A DNA stretch of 64,000 nt, from positions 3,036,001 to 3,100,000 of the forward strand of contig NZ_CP042345.1 in assembly GCF_007954425.1 (NCBI RefSeq). Reading direction: 5' to 3'. The translations under genes and the position numbers were made by a program. This document shows, piece by piece, positions 36,350-46,351 of the stretch. The DNA is from Novosphingobium ginsenosidimutans (lineage in GTDB: Bacteria > Pseudomonadota > Alphaproteobacteria > Sphingomonadales > Sphingomonadaceae). Positions within the stretch are counted from its first letter, which is position 1, and the number at the start of each line of letters is the position of its first letter. Under the pieces are notes generated by a model that made no database searches, was not told where the DNA came from, and saw only the letters and a list, made by a program, of their open reading frames with translations.

Positions 36350-37717
36350 TCAGCGAATGCGGCCCTTCAGCTTCGCCTTCTTGATAAGGTCGCCATACTG
36401 GTGTGCCAGCAGGTGCGACTGGATCTGGGTGATCGTATCGACCGTCACGTTGACCACGATCAGCAGGCTCGTGCCGCCCAGGAACATCATGTTGAGCCCG
36501 GTCGAGGCGATCCACCATTCAGGGATCACGCAGACCACGGTGATATAGATCGCGCCGATCACGGTGATGCGGGTCAGGACATAGTCCAGATAGGTGGCCG
36601 TGCTCTTGCCCGGACGAATGCCGGGGATGAACCCGCCATTGCGCTTGAGGTTGTCAGCGGTTTCTTCCGGATTGAACACCACGGCGGTGTAGAAAAAGCA
36701 GAAGAAGATGATGCCGAGCGCGTAGAGCGTCATGTAGAGCGGCTGGCCGTGCGCCAGGTACTGGTTCAGCGTGACGATCGCGCCACCCAGCTTGGTATCC
36801 GGCGAAATCGAGTTCCCGGCAAACTGGCTGATGGTCAGCGGTAGCAGCAGCAGCGAGCTGGCGAAGATCGGTGGGATCACACCCGCCGTGTTGATCTTCA
36901 GCGGCAGGTGACTGCGATCGGCCTGCATCATGCCGTGTTGGCTGGCACGCTTCGGATACTGGATCAACAGTCGCCGGGTTGCGCGCTCCATGAAGCAGAT
37001 GAACAGGACAAGGACGACAAGAACGCCAACCGCAAGAGCGATGGTGAAGCCCGAGATCGAGCCGGAACGCCCGCCTTCGAACAGGTTCGAGACGAACTTG
37101 GGCATCTGCGCAACGATACCGGCCATAATGATCAGCGAGGTGCCGTTACCAATCCCGCGGCTGGTAATCTGTTCACCGAGCCACAGCAGGAACATCGTGC
37201 CCCCAACCAGGCTGATCACCGCCACAACCTTAAACATCAGGCCCGGATTGACCACCGCCTGCAGGCCGCTGGAAGCGCCATAGGCTTCAAGGCCTGAGGC
37301 AATGAACCAGCCCTGCACTGCTGTCAGCAGCACCGTGCCATAGCGAGTGTATTGGTTGAGCTTCTTGCGGCCACTTTCGCCTTCCTTTTTCAGCGCCATC
37401 AGCGAGGGATGGAGCGAGGCGGCGAGCTGCACCACGATCGAGGCGGTGATGTAGGGCATGATGCCAAGCGCGATGAGGCTCATGCGCTCAAGGCTGCCGC
37501 CCGAGAAGGTGTTGAAGATATCCAGGATGCCGCCGCGCGTCTGGGCATAGAGCTGCTCAAGCACCAGCGGGTTAACCCCGGGGAGCGGCACGAAGCTCAG
37601 GAAGCGGAAGACAATCAGGGCACCAAGCGTGAACCAGATACGGTTCTTCAGCTCGGTCGCCTTGGAGAAATTCGCGAGATTGAGATTGCTCGCAACGTTA
37701 TCGGCACGTGAAGCCAT
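36350..37717 (-). CDS. secY: Preprotein translocase subunit SecY
   Basis: 455 residues, ten membrane helices, core of the Sec channel. SFVPLPGVN before the plug region, then NIFSGGSLERMSLIALGIMPYI-type helix 2 sequence (NTFSGGS here) and the C-terminal GGTSLLIVVNV are typical. It has its own candidate promoter and lies behind a strong hairpin after rplO, so membrane-targeted and ribosomal expression can be uncoupled. Confidence 0.98.
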   Translation of the reverse strand: MASRADNVASNLNLANFSKATELKNRIWFTLGALIVFRFLSFVPLPGVNPLVLEQLYAQTRGGILDIFNTFSGGSLERMSLIALGIMPYITASIVVQLAASLHPSLMALKKEGESGRKKLNQYTRYGTVLLTAVQGWFIASGLEAYGASSGLQAVVNPGLMFKVVAVISLVGGTMFLLWLGEQITSRGIGNGTSLIIMAGIVAQMPKFVSNLFEGGRSGSISGFTIALAVGVLVVLVLFICFMERATRRLLIQYPKRASQHGMMQADRSHLPLKINTAGVIPPIFASSLLLLPLTISQFAGNSISPDTKLGGAIVTLNQYLAHGQPLYMTLYALGIIFFCFFYTAVVFNPEETADNLKRNGGFIPGIRPGKSTATYLDYVLTRITVIGAIYITVVCVIPEWWIASTGLNMMFLGGTSLLIVVNVTVDTITQIQSHLLAHQYGDLIKKAKLKGRIR

Positions 37718-37764
37718 CGGGTAAGTGAACCTTGCTTTGGGTCCGCCCCGGACCGCTTATCAGC

Positions 37765-37794
37765 CCCATATAGGGAGCGTGCGGCGAAGTCCAA
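37765..37794 (-). promoter_or_regulatory. Candidate promoter of secY-adk
   Basis: Minus strand TTGGAC, then either 16 bases to TATATG or 18 to TATGGG, followed by GGC. It lies in the 126-base rplO-secY gap, just after the hairpin at 37807-37839, about 50 bases before the secY start. Confidence 0.45.
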
Positions 37795-37806
37795 ACCCTG
37801 CAAACA

Positions 37807-37839
37807 AATCCATCCCCGCCTGATGGGCGGGGATGGATT
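37807..37839 (-). terminator. Terminator-like hairpin between rplO and secY
   Basis: Perfect 14-base stem AATCCATCCCCGCC / GGCGGGGATGGATT with a 5-base loop. On the minus strand it exits into TTTGTTTG. It lies 4 bases after the rplO stop and should cut most transcription before secY. Confidence 0.8.
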
Positions 37840-37843
37840 CGAA

Positions 37844-38362
37844 TTACTTCGCAGCCTTGTTGGCTTCGCGGCGAGCAGTCTTCTTGTCGTGCTCGCTCGG
37901 CTGCTCAGCCGGCAGTTCAACCGACCCACCGGCCTTTTCGACTGCAGCGACAGCGCCCTTGCTGGCGCCGGCAACGGCAAACTTGGCCTTGGCCGTGAAC
38001 TCACCCTTGCCGAGCAGGCGCACGCCATCCTTGCCACCACGGGCCAGGCCAGCGGCCTTCAGCGCGGCGTGGTCGATAACGGCCTTGATGTCGAGCTTGC
38101 CGGCATCGATGAACTTCTGGACCAGGCCCAGGTTCACTTCGGCATAGTCCTTGGCAAAGATGTTGTTGAAACCGCGCTTCGGGATCCGCATGTGCAGCGG
38201 CATCTGGCCGCCTTCAAAGCCGTTCACCGAGACGCCCGAGCGCGCCTTGGCACCCTTCTGGCCCCGGCCAGCAGTCTTGCCCTTGCCCGAACCGATACCA
38301 CGGCCGACGCGCATGCGACCCTTGCGGGCGCCCTTGTTGTCAGAGATTTCGTTGAGTTTCAT
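37844..38362 (-). CDS. rplO: 50S ribosomal protein L15
   Basis: 172 residues, about 28 longer than E. coli L15. N-terminus [22 protein letters not shown] and the glycine-rich [18 protein letters not shown] segment thread into 23S rRNA. The extra C-terminus is Ala/Lys-rich and ends in [10 protein letters not shown]. Start placed at the ATG giving this canonical N-terminus. Confidence 0.97.
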   Translation of the reverse strand: MKLNEISDNKGARKGRMRVGRGIGSGKGKTAGRGQKGAKARSGVSVNGFEGGQMPLHMRIPKRGFNNIFAKDYAEVNLGLVQKFIDAGKLDIKAVIDHAALKAAGLARGGKDGVRLLGKGEFTAKAKFAVAGASKGAVAAVEKAGGSVELPAEQPSEHDKKTARREANKAAK

Positions 38363-38402
38363 GTCGTTGCACTCGCTTTCGCTTTTGTCGCGCTTAAAGA
38401 AA

Positions 38403-38424
38403 CATCCCGGCCGAAGCCGGGATG
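38403..38424 (-). terminator. Attenuator-like hairpin between rpmD and rplO
   Basis: On the minus strand CATCCCGGC-TTCG-GCCGGGATG, a 9-base stem closed by a UUCG tetraloop, then TTTCTTT. It looks like an intrinsic terminator but sits inside the spc operon, so probably partial or an mRNA-stabilising end. Confidence 0.6.
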
Positions 38425-38433
38425 CTGGATCGG

Positions 38434-38610
38434 TCAATCGACCACAGCCACCATATGCGGCAGCTTGGCGATCGCGCCGCGCACTTCGGGAGTGTCTTCC
38501 AACTCCACCACGCGGTGCATCTTGCCCAGGCCCAGGCCGACCAGAATCTTCTTCTGGCTTTCCGGACGACGGATCGGCGAACCGATCTGCTTGATCTTGA
38601 TCTTGGCCAT
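38434..38610 (-). CDS. rpmD: 50S ribosomal protein L30
   Basis: 58 residues, short and easily missed. Sequence starts [20 protein letters not shown] and ends HMVAVVD; the [10 protein letters not shown] segment is typical of L30. It sits between rpsE and rplO as in other spc operons, 6 bases after rpsE. Confidence 0.96.
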   Translation of the reverse strand: MAKIKIKQIGSPIRRPESQKKILVGLGLGKMHRVVELEDTPEVRGAIAKLPHMVAVVD

Positions 38611-38616
38611 GTCAGC

Positions 38617-39351
38617 TTACTCCGTGATCGCGGCAGCTTCGGCTTCCGCCTCAGCTGCGCTCGCACCGCCGCGACCCAGCAGGTCGGCAACCTTCTTGCC
38701 GCGACGCTGAGCGACCGACTTCGGCGAAGTCTGGCTCACCAGCGCGTCAAAGGTGGCGCGGATCATGTTGTAGGGGTTCGAGGTGCCGACCGACTTGGTC
38801 ACCACGTCGGCAACGCCCAGGCTTTCGAACACGGCGCGCATCGGACCACCAGCGATGATCCCGGTCCCGGCCGGAGCCGAGCGCAGGTTCACCTTACCCG
38901 CACCGAACCGGCCCTTGCCGTCGTGATGCAGGGTGCGGCCTTCCTTGAGCGGAACGCGGACCATCTTCTTCTTGGCCGAGGCAGTCGCCTTGGTGATGGC
39001 TTCCGGCACTTCGCGAGCCTTGCCATGACCGAAGCCAACGCGGCCCTTGCCATCGCCAACCACAACCAGCGCAGCGAAACCGAAGCGCTTACCGCCCTTA
39101 ACGGTCTTCGAGACGCGGTTGATATGGACCAGCTTTTCGATCAGCTCTTCGCCGCCGTCATCGTCGCCGCCACGGCCGCGACGATCGTCACGTCCACGGC
39201 CACGGCCGCCACGGTCACCGCCGCGATCGTTACCGCCGCGGCCGCGGCCACGGCCGCGACCTTCGCGGGCTTCGGTACCGGCGTCAGCGCTTTGCACTTC
39301 GCCAGCCGCGATCGGAGCTTCGGCTTCGTTGGTGTTGTTTTCGTCAGCCAT
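38617..39351 (-). CDS. rpsE: 30S ribosomal protein S5 with RG-rich N-terminal extension
   Basis: 244 residues; E. coli S5 has 167. The S5 core starts near residue 68 ([15 protein letters not shown]) and is complete ([25 protein letters not shown]). Ahead of it is a ~65-residue arm: an acidic part, then about 35 residues of Arg/Gly/Asp repeats ([24 protein letters not shown]). Such RG tracts bind RNA in other proteins. S5 acts in decoding fidelity at the mRNA entry site. Confidence 0.96.
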   Translation of the reverse strand: MADENNTNEAEAPIAAGEVQSADAGTEAREGRGRGRGRGGNDRGGDRGGRGRGRDDRRGRGGDDDGGEELIEKLVHINRVSKTVKGGKRFGFAALVVVGDGKGRVGFGHGKAREVPEAITKATASAKKKMVRVPLKEGRTLHHDGKGRFGAGKVNLRSAPAGTGIIAGGPMRAVFESLGVADVVTKSVGTSNPYNMIRATFDALVSQTSPKSVAQRRGKKVADLLGRGGASAAEAEAEAAAITE

Positions 39352-39353
39352 CG

Positions 39354-39695
39354 TTAGAACTCCAGCCCGCCTTCACGGGCGGCATCAGCCAGCGCCTTGA
39401 CGCGGCCATGGAACAGGTAGCCGCCGCGATCGAACACGACGGAAGTCACGCCAGCCTTCTTGGCTGCTTCGGCGAGGGTCGAACCGACCTTGGCCGCAGC
39501 GTCGACGTTGGAGCCACCCTTGCTGCCCAGGGTCGAAGCGGCAGCCAGCGTACGGCCAGCGGCATCGTCGATGATCTGGGCATAGATGTGGCGGCCCGAA
39601 CGGTGCACCGAAAGCCGCGGACGGCCACCGGCACGCGCCTTGAGCGCGGTGCGAACGCGCCGACGACGGCGCTCGAACAGGGAAAGCTTGGCCAT
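39354..39695 (-). CDS. rplR: 50S ribosomal protein L18
   Basis: 113 residues, 5S rRNA-binding protein. [19 protein letters not shown] and the [17 protein letters not shown] and [22 protein letters not shown] segments identify it. Start ATG overlaps the rplF stop by one base (TAATG). Confidence 0.97.
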   Translation of the reverse strand: MAKLSLFERRRRRVRTALKARAGGRPRLSVHRSGRHIYAQIIDDAAGRTLAAASTLGSKGGSNVDAAAKVGSTLAEAAKKAGVTSVVFDRGGYLFHGRVKALADAAREGGLEF

Positions 39696-40228
39696 TACTT
39701 CTTCTTCCCTTCCTTGCGGAAGATGAACTCGCCGCGGTACTTGATGCCCTTGCCCTTGTAAGGCTCGGGCTTGCGCCAACGGCGGATCTCGGCCGCAACC
39801 TGGCCGACCTTCTGCTTGTCGATACCCGAGATTTCGACCGTGGTGTTATCCGGGGTCTTGATCTCGATGCCTTCGGGCACGTCGAAGTTCACATCGTGAC
39901 TGTAGCCGAGCTGCAGCTTCAGGATCTTGCCCTGAGCCGTGGCGCGGTAACCGACACCGGTGATTTCGAGCACCTTGGTGTAACCCTGGGTGACGCCAGT
40001 CACCAGGTTGTCGACCAGGGTACGCTGCATGCCCCAGAAGGCGCGAGCCTGCTTGCTGTCGTTGGCCGGCAGCACCGAGATGCTGTCACCTTCGACCTTG
40101 TAGGCGATTTCATCGCGCAGACCCAGGGTGAGGGTACCCTTGGGGCCCTTCACAGTGAGGATGCCGTTCGCGATTTCGGCGGTTACGCCGCTCGGGATCG
40201 ACACCGGACGCTTACCGATGCGGCTCAT
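39695..40228 (-). CDS. rplF: 50S ribosomal protein L6
   Basis: 177 residues, two-domain L6 starting [15 protein letters not shown] and carrying [12 protein letters not shown] near the end. Binds 23S rRNA next to the sarcin-ricin loop. Overlaps both rpsH and rplR by one base. Confidence 0.98.
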   Translation of the reverse strand: MSRIGKRPVSIPSGVTAEIANGILTVKGPKGTLTLGLRDEIAYKVEGDSISVLPANDSKQARAFWGMQRTLVDNLVTGVTQGYTKVLEITGVGYRATAQGKILKLQLGYSHDVNFDVPEGIEIKTPDNTTVEISGIDKQKVGQVAAEIRRWRKPEPYKGKGIKYRGEFIFRKEGKKK

Positions 40229-40623
40229 CAGAACACCTCCGCCAGCACTTCGCCGCCGACGTTCTGGGCGCGCGCTTCGGCATCCGAAAGCACGCCCCGC
40301 GGCGTCGAGACGATGGTGATGCCAAGACCGTTGCGGATCACCGGCAGCTCCTTGCTGCCCGAATAGACCCGGCGGCCCGGCTTGGAGACGCGAGCGACGT
40401 GCTTGATCGCCGGTTCGCCTTCAAAGTACTTCAGTTCGATCCGCAGCTGCGGGTGGGCGCCGGTGGCGTCCTCCGAGTAACCACGGATATAGCCTTCGCG
40501 CTGGAGGACTTCGAGCACGCGGGCGCGCAGCTTCGAAGCCGGCGAAAGGACGGAGTCCTTCTTCGCCCGCTGGCCGTTACGGATGCGGGTGAGCATATCA
40601 CCCAGGGGATCGGTCAGTGCCAT
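40228..40623 (-). CDS. rpsH: 30S ribosomal protein S8
   Basis: 131 residues; [14 protein letters not shown] at the N-terminus and [13 protein letters not shown] near the C-terminus are diagnostic. In E. coli S8 binds its own spc mRNA to repress the operon; an equivalent site near rplE cannot be judged by eye. Confidence 0.98.
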   Translation of the reverse strand: MALTDPLGDMLTRIRNGQRAKKDSVLSPASKLRARVLEVLQREGYIRGYSEDATGAHPQLRIELKYFEGEPAIKHVARVSKPGRRVYSGSKELPVIRNGLGITIVSTPRGVLSDAEARAQNVGGEVLAEVF

Positions 40624-40633
40624 CGCTTGATCC

Positions 40634-40939
40634 TTACCAGCTCGACTTTGTCACGCCCGGGATCATGCCCTTGTTGGCAAGATCACGCAGCTCAATGCGG
40701 CAAAGGCCGAACTTGCGATAGTAGCCGCGCGGGCGGCCGGTGGTGGCGCAACGGTTGCGAACCCGGGTCGGGTTGCCGTTGCGCGGGATTTCCGCCAGCT
40801 TCAGGCGGGCGATCAGACGCTCGGTTTCGTCAAGCGACTTGTCGTCGGCCTGCGCCTTCAGCGCGGCATACTTGGCCGCATACTTCTGAACGAGCTTCTT
40901 GCGACGCTCGTTCTTGTTCACGGAACTCAGTTTCGCCAT
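40634..40939 (-). CDS. rpsN: 30S ribosomal protein S14 (zinc-free type)
   Basis: 101 residues, the long zinc-free form: the CxxC pairs of the short type are absent. C-terminal [18 protein letters not shown] segment and [11 protein letters not shown] end are typical. Sits between rplE and rpsH. Confidence 0.97.
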   Translation of the reverse strand: MAKLSSVNKNERRKKLVQKYAAKYAALKAQADDKSLDETERLIARLKLAEIPRNGNPTRVRNRCATTGRPRGYYRKFGLCRIELRDLANKGMIPGVTKSSW

Positions 40940-40959
40940 GGACTTAAGCTCTCTCTAAC

Positions 40960-41538
40960 TCAGGCCGCTTGTGCAGCTTCGGCTTCCGCCGGGAACGGGA
41001 AACCGAACAGGCGAAGCAGCTCGCGCGCTTCCTCGTCGGTCTTGGCAGTGGTGGTGACAATGATGTCCATCCCACGCACCTTCTCAATCTGGTCGTAGCT
41101 GATCTCTGGGAAGATGATCTGCTCCTTCAGGCCCATGGCATAGTTGCCACGGCCGTCGAACGACTTGGCATTGAGGCCACGGAAGTCGCGGATGCGGGGC
41201 ATTGCGACAGTGATCAGGCGATCGAGGAACTCATACATGCGTTCACGGCGCAGGGTGACCTTGCAACCGATCGGCATGCCTTCACGCAGCTTGAACTGCG
41301 CGATCGACTTCTTCGCCTTGGTGATCACGGGCTTCTGGCCAGCGATCAGTTCCATTTCGGCGGCGGCGGTCTGGACCTTCTTCTTGTCCTGACTGCCTTC
41401 ACCGACGCCCATGTTAAGCGTGATCTTTTCGATCTTCGGAATTTCCATGACGTTCTTGTAACCGAACTTGTCGGTCATCGCCTTGGCGATCTGCTCGTCG
41501 TACTTCTTGCGAAGACGGGGCACGTACTTCTCAGCCAT
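40960..41538 (-). CDS. rplE: 50S ribosomal protein L5
   Basis: 192 residues; [20 protein letters not shown] and the [19 protein letters not shown] segment define L5, which binds 5S rRNA and contacts the P-site tRNA. The C-terminus has an Ala/Glu tail ([11 protein letters not shown]). Its start overlaps the rplX stop by 8 bases. Confidence 0.98.
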   Translation of the reverse strand: MAEKYVPRLRKKYDEQIAKAMTDKFGYKNVMEIPKIEKITLNMGVGEGSQDKKKVQTAAAEMELIAGQKPVITKAKKSIAQFKLREGMPIGCKVTLRRERMYEFLDRLITVAMPRIRDFRGLNAKSFDGRGNYAMGLKEQIIFPEISYDQIEKVRGMDIIVTTTAKTDEEARELLRLFGFPFPAEAEAAQAA

Positions 41539-41851
41539 CGATGGTCTCCCCGGACTTCACGGCCACGCGGACCTTCTTGCCGTCCTTGTCTTCAAAGCGG
41601 ACGCGAGTTGCCTTGCCGGTCTTCGGATCGGCGAGGCCGACCTTCGAGATCGCCATCGGCGCTTCGCGGCGCTCGATGCCACCCTGCGGGTTGACCTGAC
41701 TCGGCTTACGGTGACGGGTCGCAACGTTCACACCCTGGACCACGATCTTGCCTTCCTTCGGCATGACCTGAAGGACGGTGCCGGAACGGCCCTTGTCCTT
41801 GCCCGAGCGGACGACGACGTTGTCACCCTTCTTGATCTTGGCAGCGGACAT
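41531..41851 (-). CDS. rplX: 50S ribosomal protein L24
   Basis: 106 residues, KOW-domain protein: [20 protein letters not shown] is the KOW motif, followed by [16 protein letters not shown]. Nucleates 50S assembly. Directly abuts rplN. Confidence 0.98.
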   Translation of the reverse strand: MSAAKIKKGDNVVVRSGKDKGRSGTVLQVMPKEGKIVVQGVNVATRHRKPSQVNPQGGIERREAPMAISKVGLADPKTGKATRVRFEDKDGKKVRVAVKSGETIDG

Positions 41852-42220
41852 TTAGAGGACCTCCGGCGCAAGGCTGATGATCTTCATGTAGCCCTTGCCG
41901 CGCAGTTCGCGGACCACGGGGCCGAAGATGCGGGTACCGATGGGTTCGGCGTTCTTGTTGATCAGAACGGCAGCATTGCTGTCGAAACGGATCACGCTGC
42001 CGTCGGCACGGCGCACGTCCTTGCGGGTCCGCACGATGACCGCGCGGTGCACGTCGCCCTTCTTCACCTTAGTGCGGGGCTGCGCTTCCTTGACCGACAC
42101 CACGATGATGTCGCCCACGCCGGCAGTGCGGCGCTTGGAGCCGCCCAGCACCTTGATGCACTGGACGCGCTTCGCGCCGCTGTTGTCAGCGACGTCGAGG
42201 TTTGATTGCATCTGGATCAT
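41852..42220 (-). CDS. rplN: 50S ribosomal protein L14
   Basis: 122 residues; [19 protein letters not shown] and the final [10 protein letters not shown] are invariant L14 ends. Forms an intersubunit bridge and binds the silencing factor RsfS. 63 bases separate it from rpsQ. Confidence 0.98.
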   Translation of the reverse strand: MIQMQSNLDVADNSGAKRVQCIKVLGGSKRRTAGVGDIIVVSVKEAQPRTKVKKGDVHRAVIVRTRKDVRRADGSVIRFDSNAAVLINKNAEPIGTRIFGPVVRELRGKGYMKIISLAPEVL

Positions 42221-42283
42221 AGATCCGGTTCCTTCTCACTGGCTTGCCGGAACCAGTCCGGCAGTTCCAAATTGGGTGACTTC

Positions 42284-42553
42284 TTAGACGTCAGCTTCGA
42301 CCGCAGCGGTCTTGCCAGCCTGGACCCGCTCGATGACCTTCCAGGTCTTGAGCTTCGAAATCGGCGCGGTCTCTTCGATGCGCACGGTTTCGCCGGTCTT
42401 GAAGGCATTGTCTTCGTCGTGGGCGTGGTACTTCTTCGAACGACGGATGATCTTCCCGTAGAGCGGGTGCTTCACCTTACGCTCGACCTTCACGACCACG
42501 GTCTTGTCGGTCTTGTCGGAGACCACGGTCCCGATCAGGATACGCTTGGGCAT
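42284..42553 (-). CDS. rpsQ: 30S ribosomal protein S17
   Basis: 89 residues, OB-fold primary 16S rRNA binder. [21 protein letters not shown] is the usual N-terminus, and [20 protein letters not shown] the central loop. Follows rpmC by 11 bases. Confidence 0.97.
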   Translation of the reverse strand: MPKRILIGTVVSDKTDKTVVVKVERKVKHPLYGKIIRRSKKYHAHDEDNAFKTGETVRIEETAPISKLKTWKVIERVQAGKTAAVEADV

Positions 42554-42564
42554 CTGTGGGCTCC

Positions 42565-42768
42565 TTACTTGGCCACGCGGGCGCGTTCGCCCTGCAGCGT
42601 CTTGATGCGGGCGATGTCGCGGCGCACTTCCTTGATGCGCGCGGGGCGCTCGAGTTGGTTAGTCGCGGCCTGGAAGCGCAGGTTGAACGCTTCCCGCTTG
42701 AGATCGGCCAGATCAGCGGTCAGCTGATCGTCGGTCTTGGCGCGCAGGTCTTCAACCTTGGCCATCAT
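42565..42768 (-). CDS. rpmC: 50S ribosomal protein L29
   Basis: 67 residues, two-helix protein at the tunnel exit where trigger factor and SRP dock. [20 protein letters not shown] and RRDIARIKT are typical. Overlaps the rplP stop by 4 bases. Confidence 0.97.
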   Translation of the reverse strand: MMAKVEDLRAKTDDQLTADLADLKREAFNLRFQAATNQLERPARIKEVRRDIARIKTLQGERARVAK

Positions 42769-43199
42769 TCACCTCCCAGGTGCGAGGTGTCGCCCAGGCG
42801 GGCAACGACCTTGGTCTTGATCGGCAGCTTCATCGCAGCGCGGCTGAAGGCTTCGGCGGCCAGCGGGCCGGCAACGCCGTCCAGTTCGAACAGGATACGG
42901 CCGGGCTTCACGCGCGCGGCCCAGTATTCGATCGAACCCTTGCCCTTACCCTGACGGACTTCGGCAGGCTTCTTCGAGACCGGCACGTCCGGGAAAACGC
43001 GGATCCAGAGACGACCCTGGCGCTTGATGTGGCGGGTGATTGCACGACGCGCCGCTTCGATCTGGCGCGCGGTGATCCGCTCGGGCTCAAGCGCCTTCAG
43101 ACCGTACGACCCGAAGTTCAGGTCCGTACCGCCCTTGGCATCGCCCTTGATCCGGCCCTTGAAGGCCTTGCGGAACTTGGTTTTCTTAGGTTGCAGCAT
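42765..43199 (-). CDS. rplP: 50S ribosomal protein L16
   Basis: 144 residues; [19 protein letters not shown] start, then the [21 protein letters not shown] helix near the A-site tRNA elbow. Position between rpsC and rpmC is canonical. Confidence 0.98.
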   Translation of the reverse strand: MLQPKKTKFRKAFKGRIKGDAKGGTDLNFGSYGLKALEPERITARQIEAARRAITRHIKRQGRLWIRVFPDVPVSKKPAEVRQGKGKGSIEYWAARVKPGRILFELDGVAGPLAAEAFSRAAMKLPIKTKVVARLGDTSHLGGE

Positions 43200-43202
43200 G
43201 AC

Positions 43203-43913
43203 TTAGTTCCTGCGGTCATCGCGCGCGGGGCGCACGCCGGAGGTCTGAGCCTCCATCATCAACCGGTCCTGCGCCATCGGGTCGTGGCCGAGGATCTCGC
43301 CCTTGAAGATCCAGCACTTGATGCCGATGATCCCGTAGGCGGTCAGCGCTTCGGCTTCCGCATAGTCGATGTTGGCGCGCAGGGTGTGCAGCGGCACGCG
43401 GCCTTCACGGTACCACTCGACGCGGGCGATTTCCGCACCGCCAAGACGGCCCGAGCAGGTGATCTTGATGCCTTCGGCGCCAAGACGGAGAGCCGACTGC
43501 ACCGCGCGCTTCATCGCCCGGCGGAAGGCCACGCGGCGAACCAGCTGGTCGGCGATGCCCTGGGCGACGAGCTTCGCATCGATTTCCGGCTTGCGGATTT
43601 CAACGATGTTCAGCTTCACGTCGCTCGAGGTCATCGCGGCGAGCTGCGAGCGCAGCTTTTCGATGTCGGCGCCCTTCTTGCCGATGATGACGCCCGGACG
43701 GGCAGCATAGATCGACACGCGGCACAGCTTGGCCGGACGCTCAATGACCACCTTGGAGATCGCGGCCTGGGGCAGCGATTCCATGATGAACTTGCGCATC
43801 TTGAGGTCTTCCTCAAGCATCTGCGCATAGTTCTTGCCTTCGGCGTACCAGCGGCTGTCCCAGGTACGGTTGATCTGCAGACGCAGGCCGATCGGGTTGC
43901 TCTTGTGACCCAT
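43203..43913 (-). CDS. rpsC: 30S ribosomal protein S3
   Basis: 236 residues. Starts [22 protein letters not shown] domain around [17 protein letters not shown], then the C-terminal domain with [18 protein letters not shown]. Part of the mRNA entry channel and helicase with S4 and S5. Confidence 0.98.
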   Translation of the reverse strand: MGHKSNPIGLRLQINRTWDSRWYAEGKNYAQMLEEDLKMRKFIMESLPQAAISKVVIERPAKLCRVSIYAARPGVIIGKKGADIEKLRSQLAAMTSSDVKLNIVEIRKPEIDAKLVAQGIADQLVRRVAFRRAMKRAVQSALRLGAEGIKITCSGRLGGAEIARVEWYREGRVPLHTLRANIDYAEAEALTAYGIIGIKCWIFKGEILGHDPMAQDRLMMEAQTSGVRPARDDRRN

Positions 43914-43915
43914 GA

Positions 43916-44293
43916 TCAGGCCTCCTCAACTTCACGGACCACGATCCGCAGCCGCGAGAACGGCTTGAGGATGCGGGTCGACTTGCCGCGGCCACGGGTG
44001 TGGAACCGCTTCATGGTGACCGACTTGCCAACCGAAGCCTCGGCAACGACAAGCGCGTCGACGTCGAGGTTGTGGTTGTTTTCCGCATTGGCGATCGCCG
44101 AGGCGAGTACCTTGCGGGCGTCGACAGCCATCGCCTTCTTCGAGAAGGCGAGGATGTTCATGGCCTCTTCGGCCTTCTTGCCGCGGATCAGGGCGGCGAC
44201 CAGGTTGAGCTTCTGGGCCGAACCACGAATGGTGGTGCCGACCGACAGCGCTTCCTTTTCGCCTACGCGGCGCGGAGCAGCTTGCTTGCTCAT
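43916..44293 (-). CDS. rplV: 50S ribosomal protein L22
   Basis: 125 residues, about 15 longer than E. coli at the N-terminus ([15 protein letters not shown]). The tunnel-lining hairpin and the end [14 protein letters not shown] are normal. The start overlaps the rpsS stop by one base. Confidence 0.97.
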   Translation of the reverse strand: MSKQAAPRRVGEKEALSVGTTIRGSAQKLNLVAALIRGKKAEEAMNILAFSKKAMAVDARKVLASAIANAENNHNLDVDALVVAEASVGKSVTMKRFHTRGRGKSTRILKPFSRLRIVVREVEEA

Positions 44294-44571
44294 TAGCGCT
44301 TACCCTTCTTGTCGGCAGCGTGGCCGGGGAAGCTGCGCGTCGGCGCAAATTCACCAAGCTTGTGGCCGACCATGTCTTCGTTGACCGAGACGGGGATGAA
44401 CTTGTGGCCATTGTAGACGTTGAACGTCAGGCCGACGAACTGCGGCAGGATCGTCGAACGACGCGACCAGGTCTTGATCGGAGCGGCGCGAGTGCCGGCT
44501 TCCTGCTGGGCTTCCGCCTTCTTCAGCAGGTGCAGGTCGACGAAGGGGCCTTTCCAGACGGAGCGTGCCAT
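44293..44571 (-). CDS. rpsS: 30S ribosomal protein S19
   Basis: 92 residues: [18 protein letters not shown] start and [17 protein letters not shown] in the second half. Binds 16S rRNA head with S13. Confidence 0.98.
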   Translation of the reverse strand: MARSVWKGPFVDLHLLKKAEAQQEAGTRAAPIKTWSRRSTILPQFVGLTFNVYNGHKFIPVSVNEDMVGHKLGEFAPTRSFPGHAADKKGKR

Positions 44572-44577
44572 GGTGGC

Positions 44578-45414
44578 TTACCTCTTCTTCTTGGCGTGAC
44601 GCGAACGGATAATCATCTTGTCCGTCTGCTTGTTGTGGCGAGTGCGGGCACCCTTGGTCGGCTTGCCCCACGGGGTAACCGGATGACGGCCACCCGAGGT
44701 GCGGCCTTCACCACCACCGTGCGGGTGGTCGACCGGGTTCTTGGCGACGCCGCGGGTCAGCGGACGACGACCGAGCCAGCGATTACGGCCGGCCTTGCCC
44801 AGGTTGGTGTTCTGGTTGTCGGGGTTCGAAACCGCGCCAACCGTACCCATGCAATCGCCGCGCAGGTAGCGCTGCTCACCCGAGTTCAGGCGAACGATCA
44901 CCATCCCACGGTCACGTCCGACGACCTGGACATAGGTCCCGGCCGAACGGGCGATCTGACCACCCTTGCCCGGCTTCATCTCCACGTTGTGGCAGATGGT
45001 CCCGACCGGCATCTGGCTGAGCAACATGGCGTTGCCCGGCTTCACGTCGGTCTTTTCACCAGCGACCACCACGTCACCAACAGCGAGACGCTGCGGCGCG
45101 ATGATGTAGGTCTGCTCACCGTCTTCGTACTTGACGAGGGCGATGAAGGCCGTGCGGTTGGGGTCATACTCCAGACGCTCAACGGTAGCCGGCATGTCCC
45201 ACTTGCGACGCTTGAAGTCGATGAAGCGGTACTTCTGCTTGTGGCCACCGGCGATCCCGCGCGAGGTCACGTGGCCCTTGTTGTTACGGCCACCGGTCTT
45301 GCGCTTGCCTTCGGTCAGCGCCTTGACGGGCTTGCCCTTCCACAGCGACGACTTGTCGACCAGGATCAGGCCGCGGCGGCCGGGGCTGGTCGGGTTATAG
45401 TTCTTGAGTGCCAT
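44578..45414 (-). CDS. rplB: 50S ribosomal protein L2
   Basis: 278 residues. [22 protein letters not shown] start; C-terminal [15 protein letters not shown] holds the histidine motif near the peptidyl transferase centre. Needed for subunit association. Follows rplW by 9 bases. Confidence 0.98.
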   Translation of the reverse strand: MALKNYNPTSPGRRGLILVDKSSLWKGKPVKALTEGKRKTGGRNNKGHVTSRGIAGGHKQKYRFIDFKRRKWDMPATVERLEYDPNRTAFIALVKYEDGEQTYIIAPQRLAVGDVVVAGEKTDVKPGNAMLLSQMPVGTICHNVEMKPGKGGQIARSAGTYVQVVGRDRGMVIVRLNSGEQRYLRGDCMGTVGAVSNPDNQNTNLGKAGRNRWLGRRPLTRGVAKNPVDHPHGGGEGRTSGGRHPVTPWGKPTKGARTRHNKQTDKMIIRSRHAKKKR

Positions 45415-45423
45415 GGTTCAGCC

Positions 45424-45729
45424 TCAGATCCCGCTGGTGACGTCGATCGACTGGCCAGCAGCCAGCGTCACAACGGCCTTCTTTACGTCCGAGCGCTTGT
45501 AGGGCTTGCCCTTCCAGCGCTTGGTCTTGCCCTTCTGGGTCAGCGTGTTCACGCTCTTGACCTTCACCCCGAACAGCGCCTCGACGGCAGCCTTGATTTC
45601 GGGCTTGGTCGCCTTGTCGGCAACCTTGAAGACCACAGCGTTGTTCTCGCTGAGCAGCGTCGACTTCTCGGTGATGTGGGGAGCCACGATCACGTCGTAG
45701 TGACGCGTGTCGATTGCGTCCTTAGCCAT
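45424..45729 (-). CDS. rplW: 50S ribosomal protein L23
   Basis: 101 residues. [19 protein letters not shown] at the N-terminus and [16 protein letters not shown] loop. Main docking point of trigger factor and SRP at the exit tunnel. Overlaps rplD by 8 bases. Confidence 0.98.
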   Translation of the reverse strand: MAKDAIDTRHYDVIVAPHITEKSTLLSENNAVVFKVADKATKPEIKAAVEALFGVKVKSVNTLTQKGKTKRWKGKPYKRSDVKKAVVTLAAGQSIDVTSGI

Positions 45730-46348
45730 TGAAACGCGCCTCCAGCTTTTCGACCGCGGCGCGCGTCAGCACCAGCGTATCATGCTTCAGGATGTCATAG
45801 ACATTGGCGCCGATCGCCGGGAGGACGTTCACGCCCACCAGGTTGGCCGAAGCGCGGGCAAAACCCTCGTTCACGGCTTCACCGTCGATCACCAGCACCT
45901 TCTTGCCCCAGTTCGCCTTGGCGAGCTGTGCGGCAACGGCCTTGGTCTTGACGTCCTTGATGTCCAGGCTGTCGATCACGACAAGGCTACCCTTGGCCTT
46001 GGCCGAGAGCGCCATCTTGAGACCCAGTGCGCGGACCTTCTTGTTCAGCGAGACGTCGAATTCACGACGACGCGGACCCATGGCCTTGCCACCGCCGATG
46101 AAGATCGGCGCCTTGCGGTCACCGTGACGAGCCGTACCGCCGCCCTTCTGGCGACCGAACTTCTTGCCGGTGCGGGCCACGTCCGAACGCTCGCGAGCGG
46201 CGCGGGCGATGCCGCGGCGGTTCTCGAGCTGCCAGGTGACAACGCGGTGCAGGATGTCGGCGCGCGGCTCAAGGCCGAAGACCGCATCGTTGAGCTCGAT
46301 GTCGCCCTTGCCGGCGGTACCATCGAGATTGGAAAGCTTCACCTTCAC
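45722..46348 (-). CDS. rplD: 50S ribosomal protein L4
   Basis: 208 residues. The tunnel loop with [21 protein letters not shown] is intact. In E. coli L4 also represses its own S10 operon by binding the leader; a heavily structured RNA lies just ahead of rplC here. Follows rplC by 3 bases. Confidence 0.98.
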   Translation of the reverse strand: MKVKLSNLDGTAGKGDIELNDAVFGLEPRADILHRVVTWQLENRRGIARAARERSDVARTGKKFGRQKGGGTARHGDRKAPIFIGGGKAMGPRRREFDVSLNKKVRALGLKMALSAKAKGSLVVIDSLDIKDVKTKAVAAQLAKANWGKKVLVIDGEAVNEGFARASANLVGVNVLPAIGANVYDILKHDTLVLTRAAVEKLEARFNG

Positions 46349-46351
46349 GAC

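Noticed and set aside
42780..44384. 534-residue open frame on the plus strand across rplP-rpsC-rplV
   Set aside because: It is the complement of three well-identified ribosomal protein genes, is rich in Arg/His/Ala as such shadows are in GC-rich DNA, and has no family motif.
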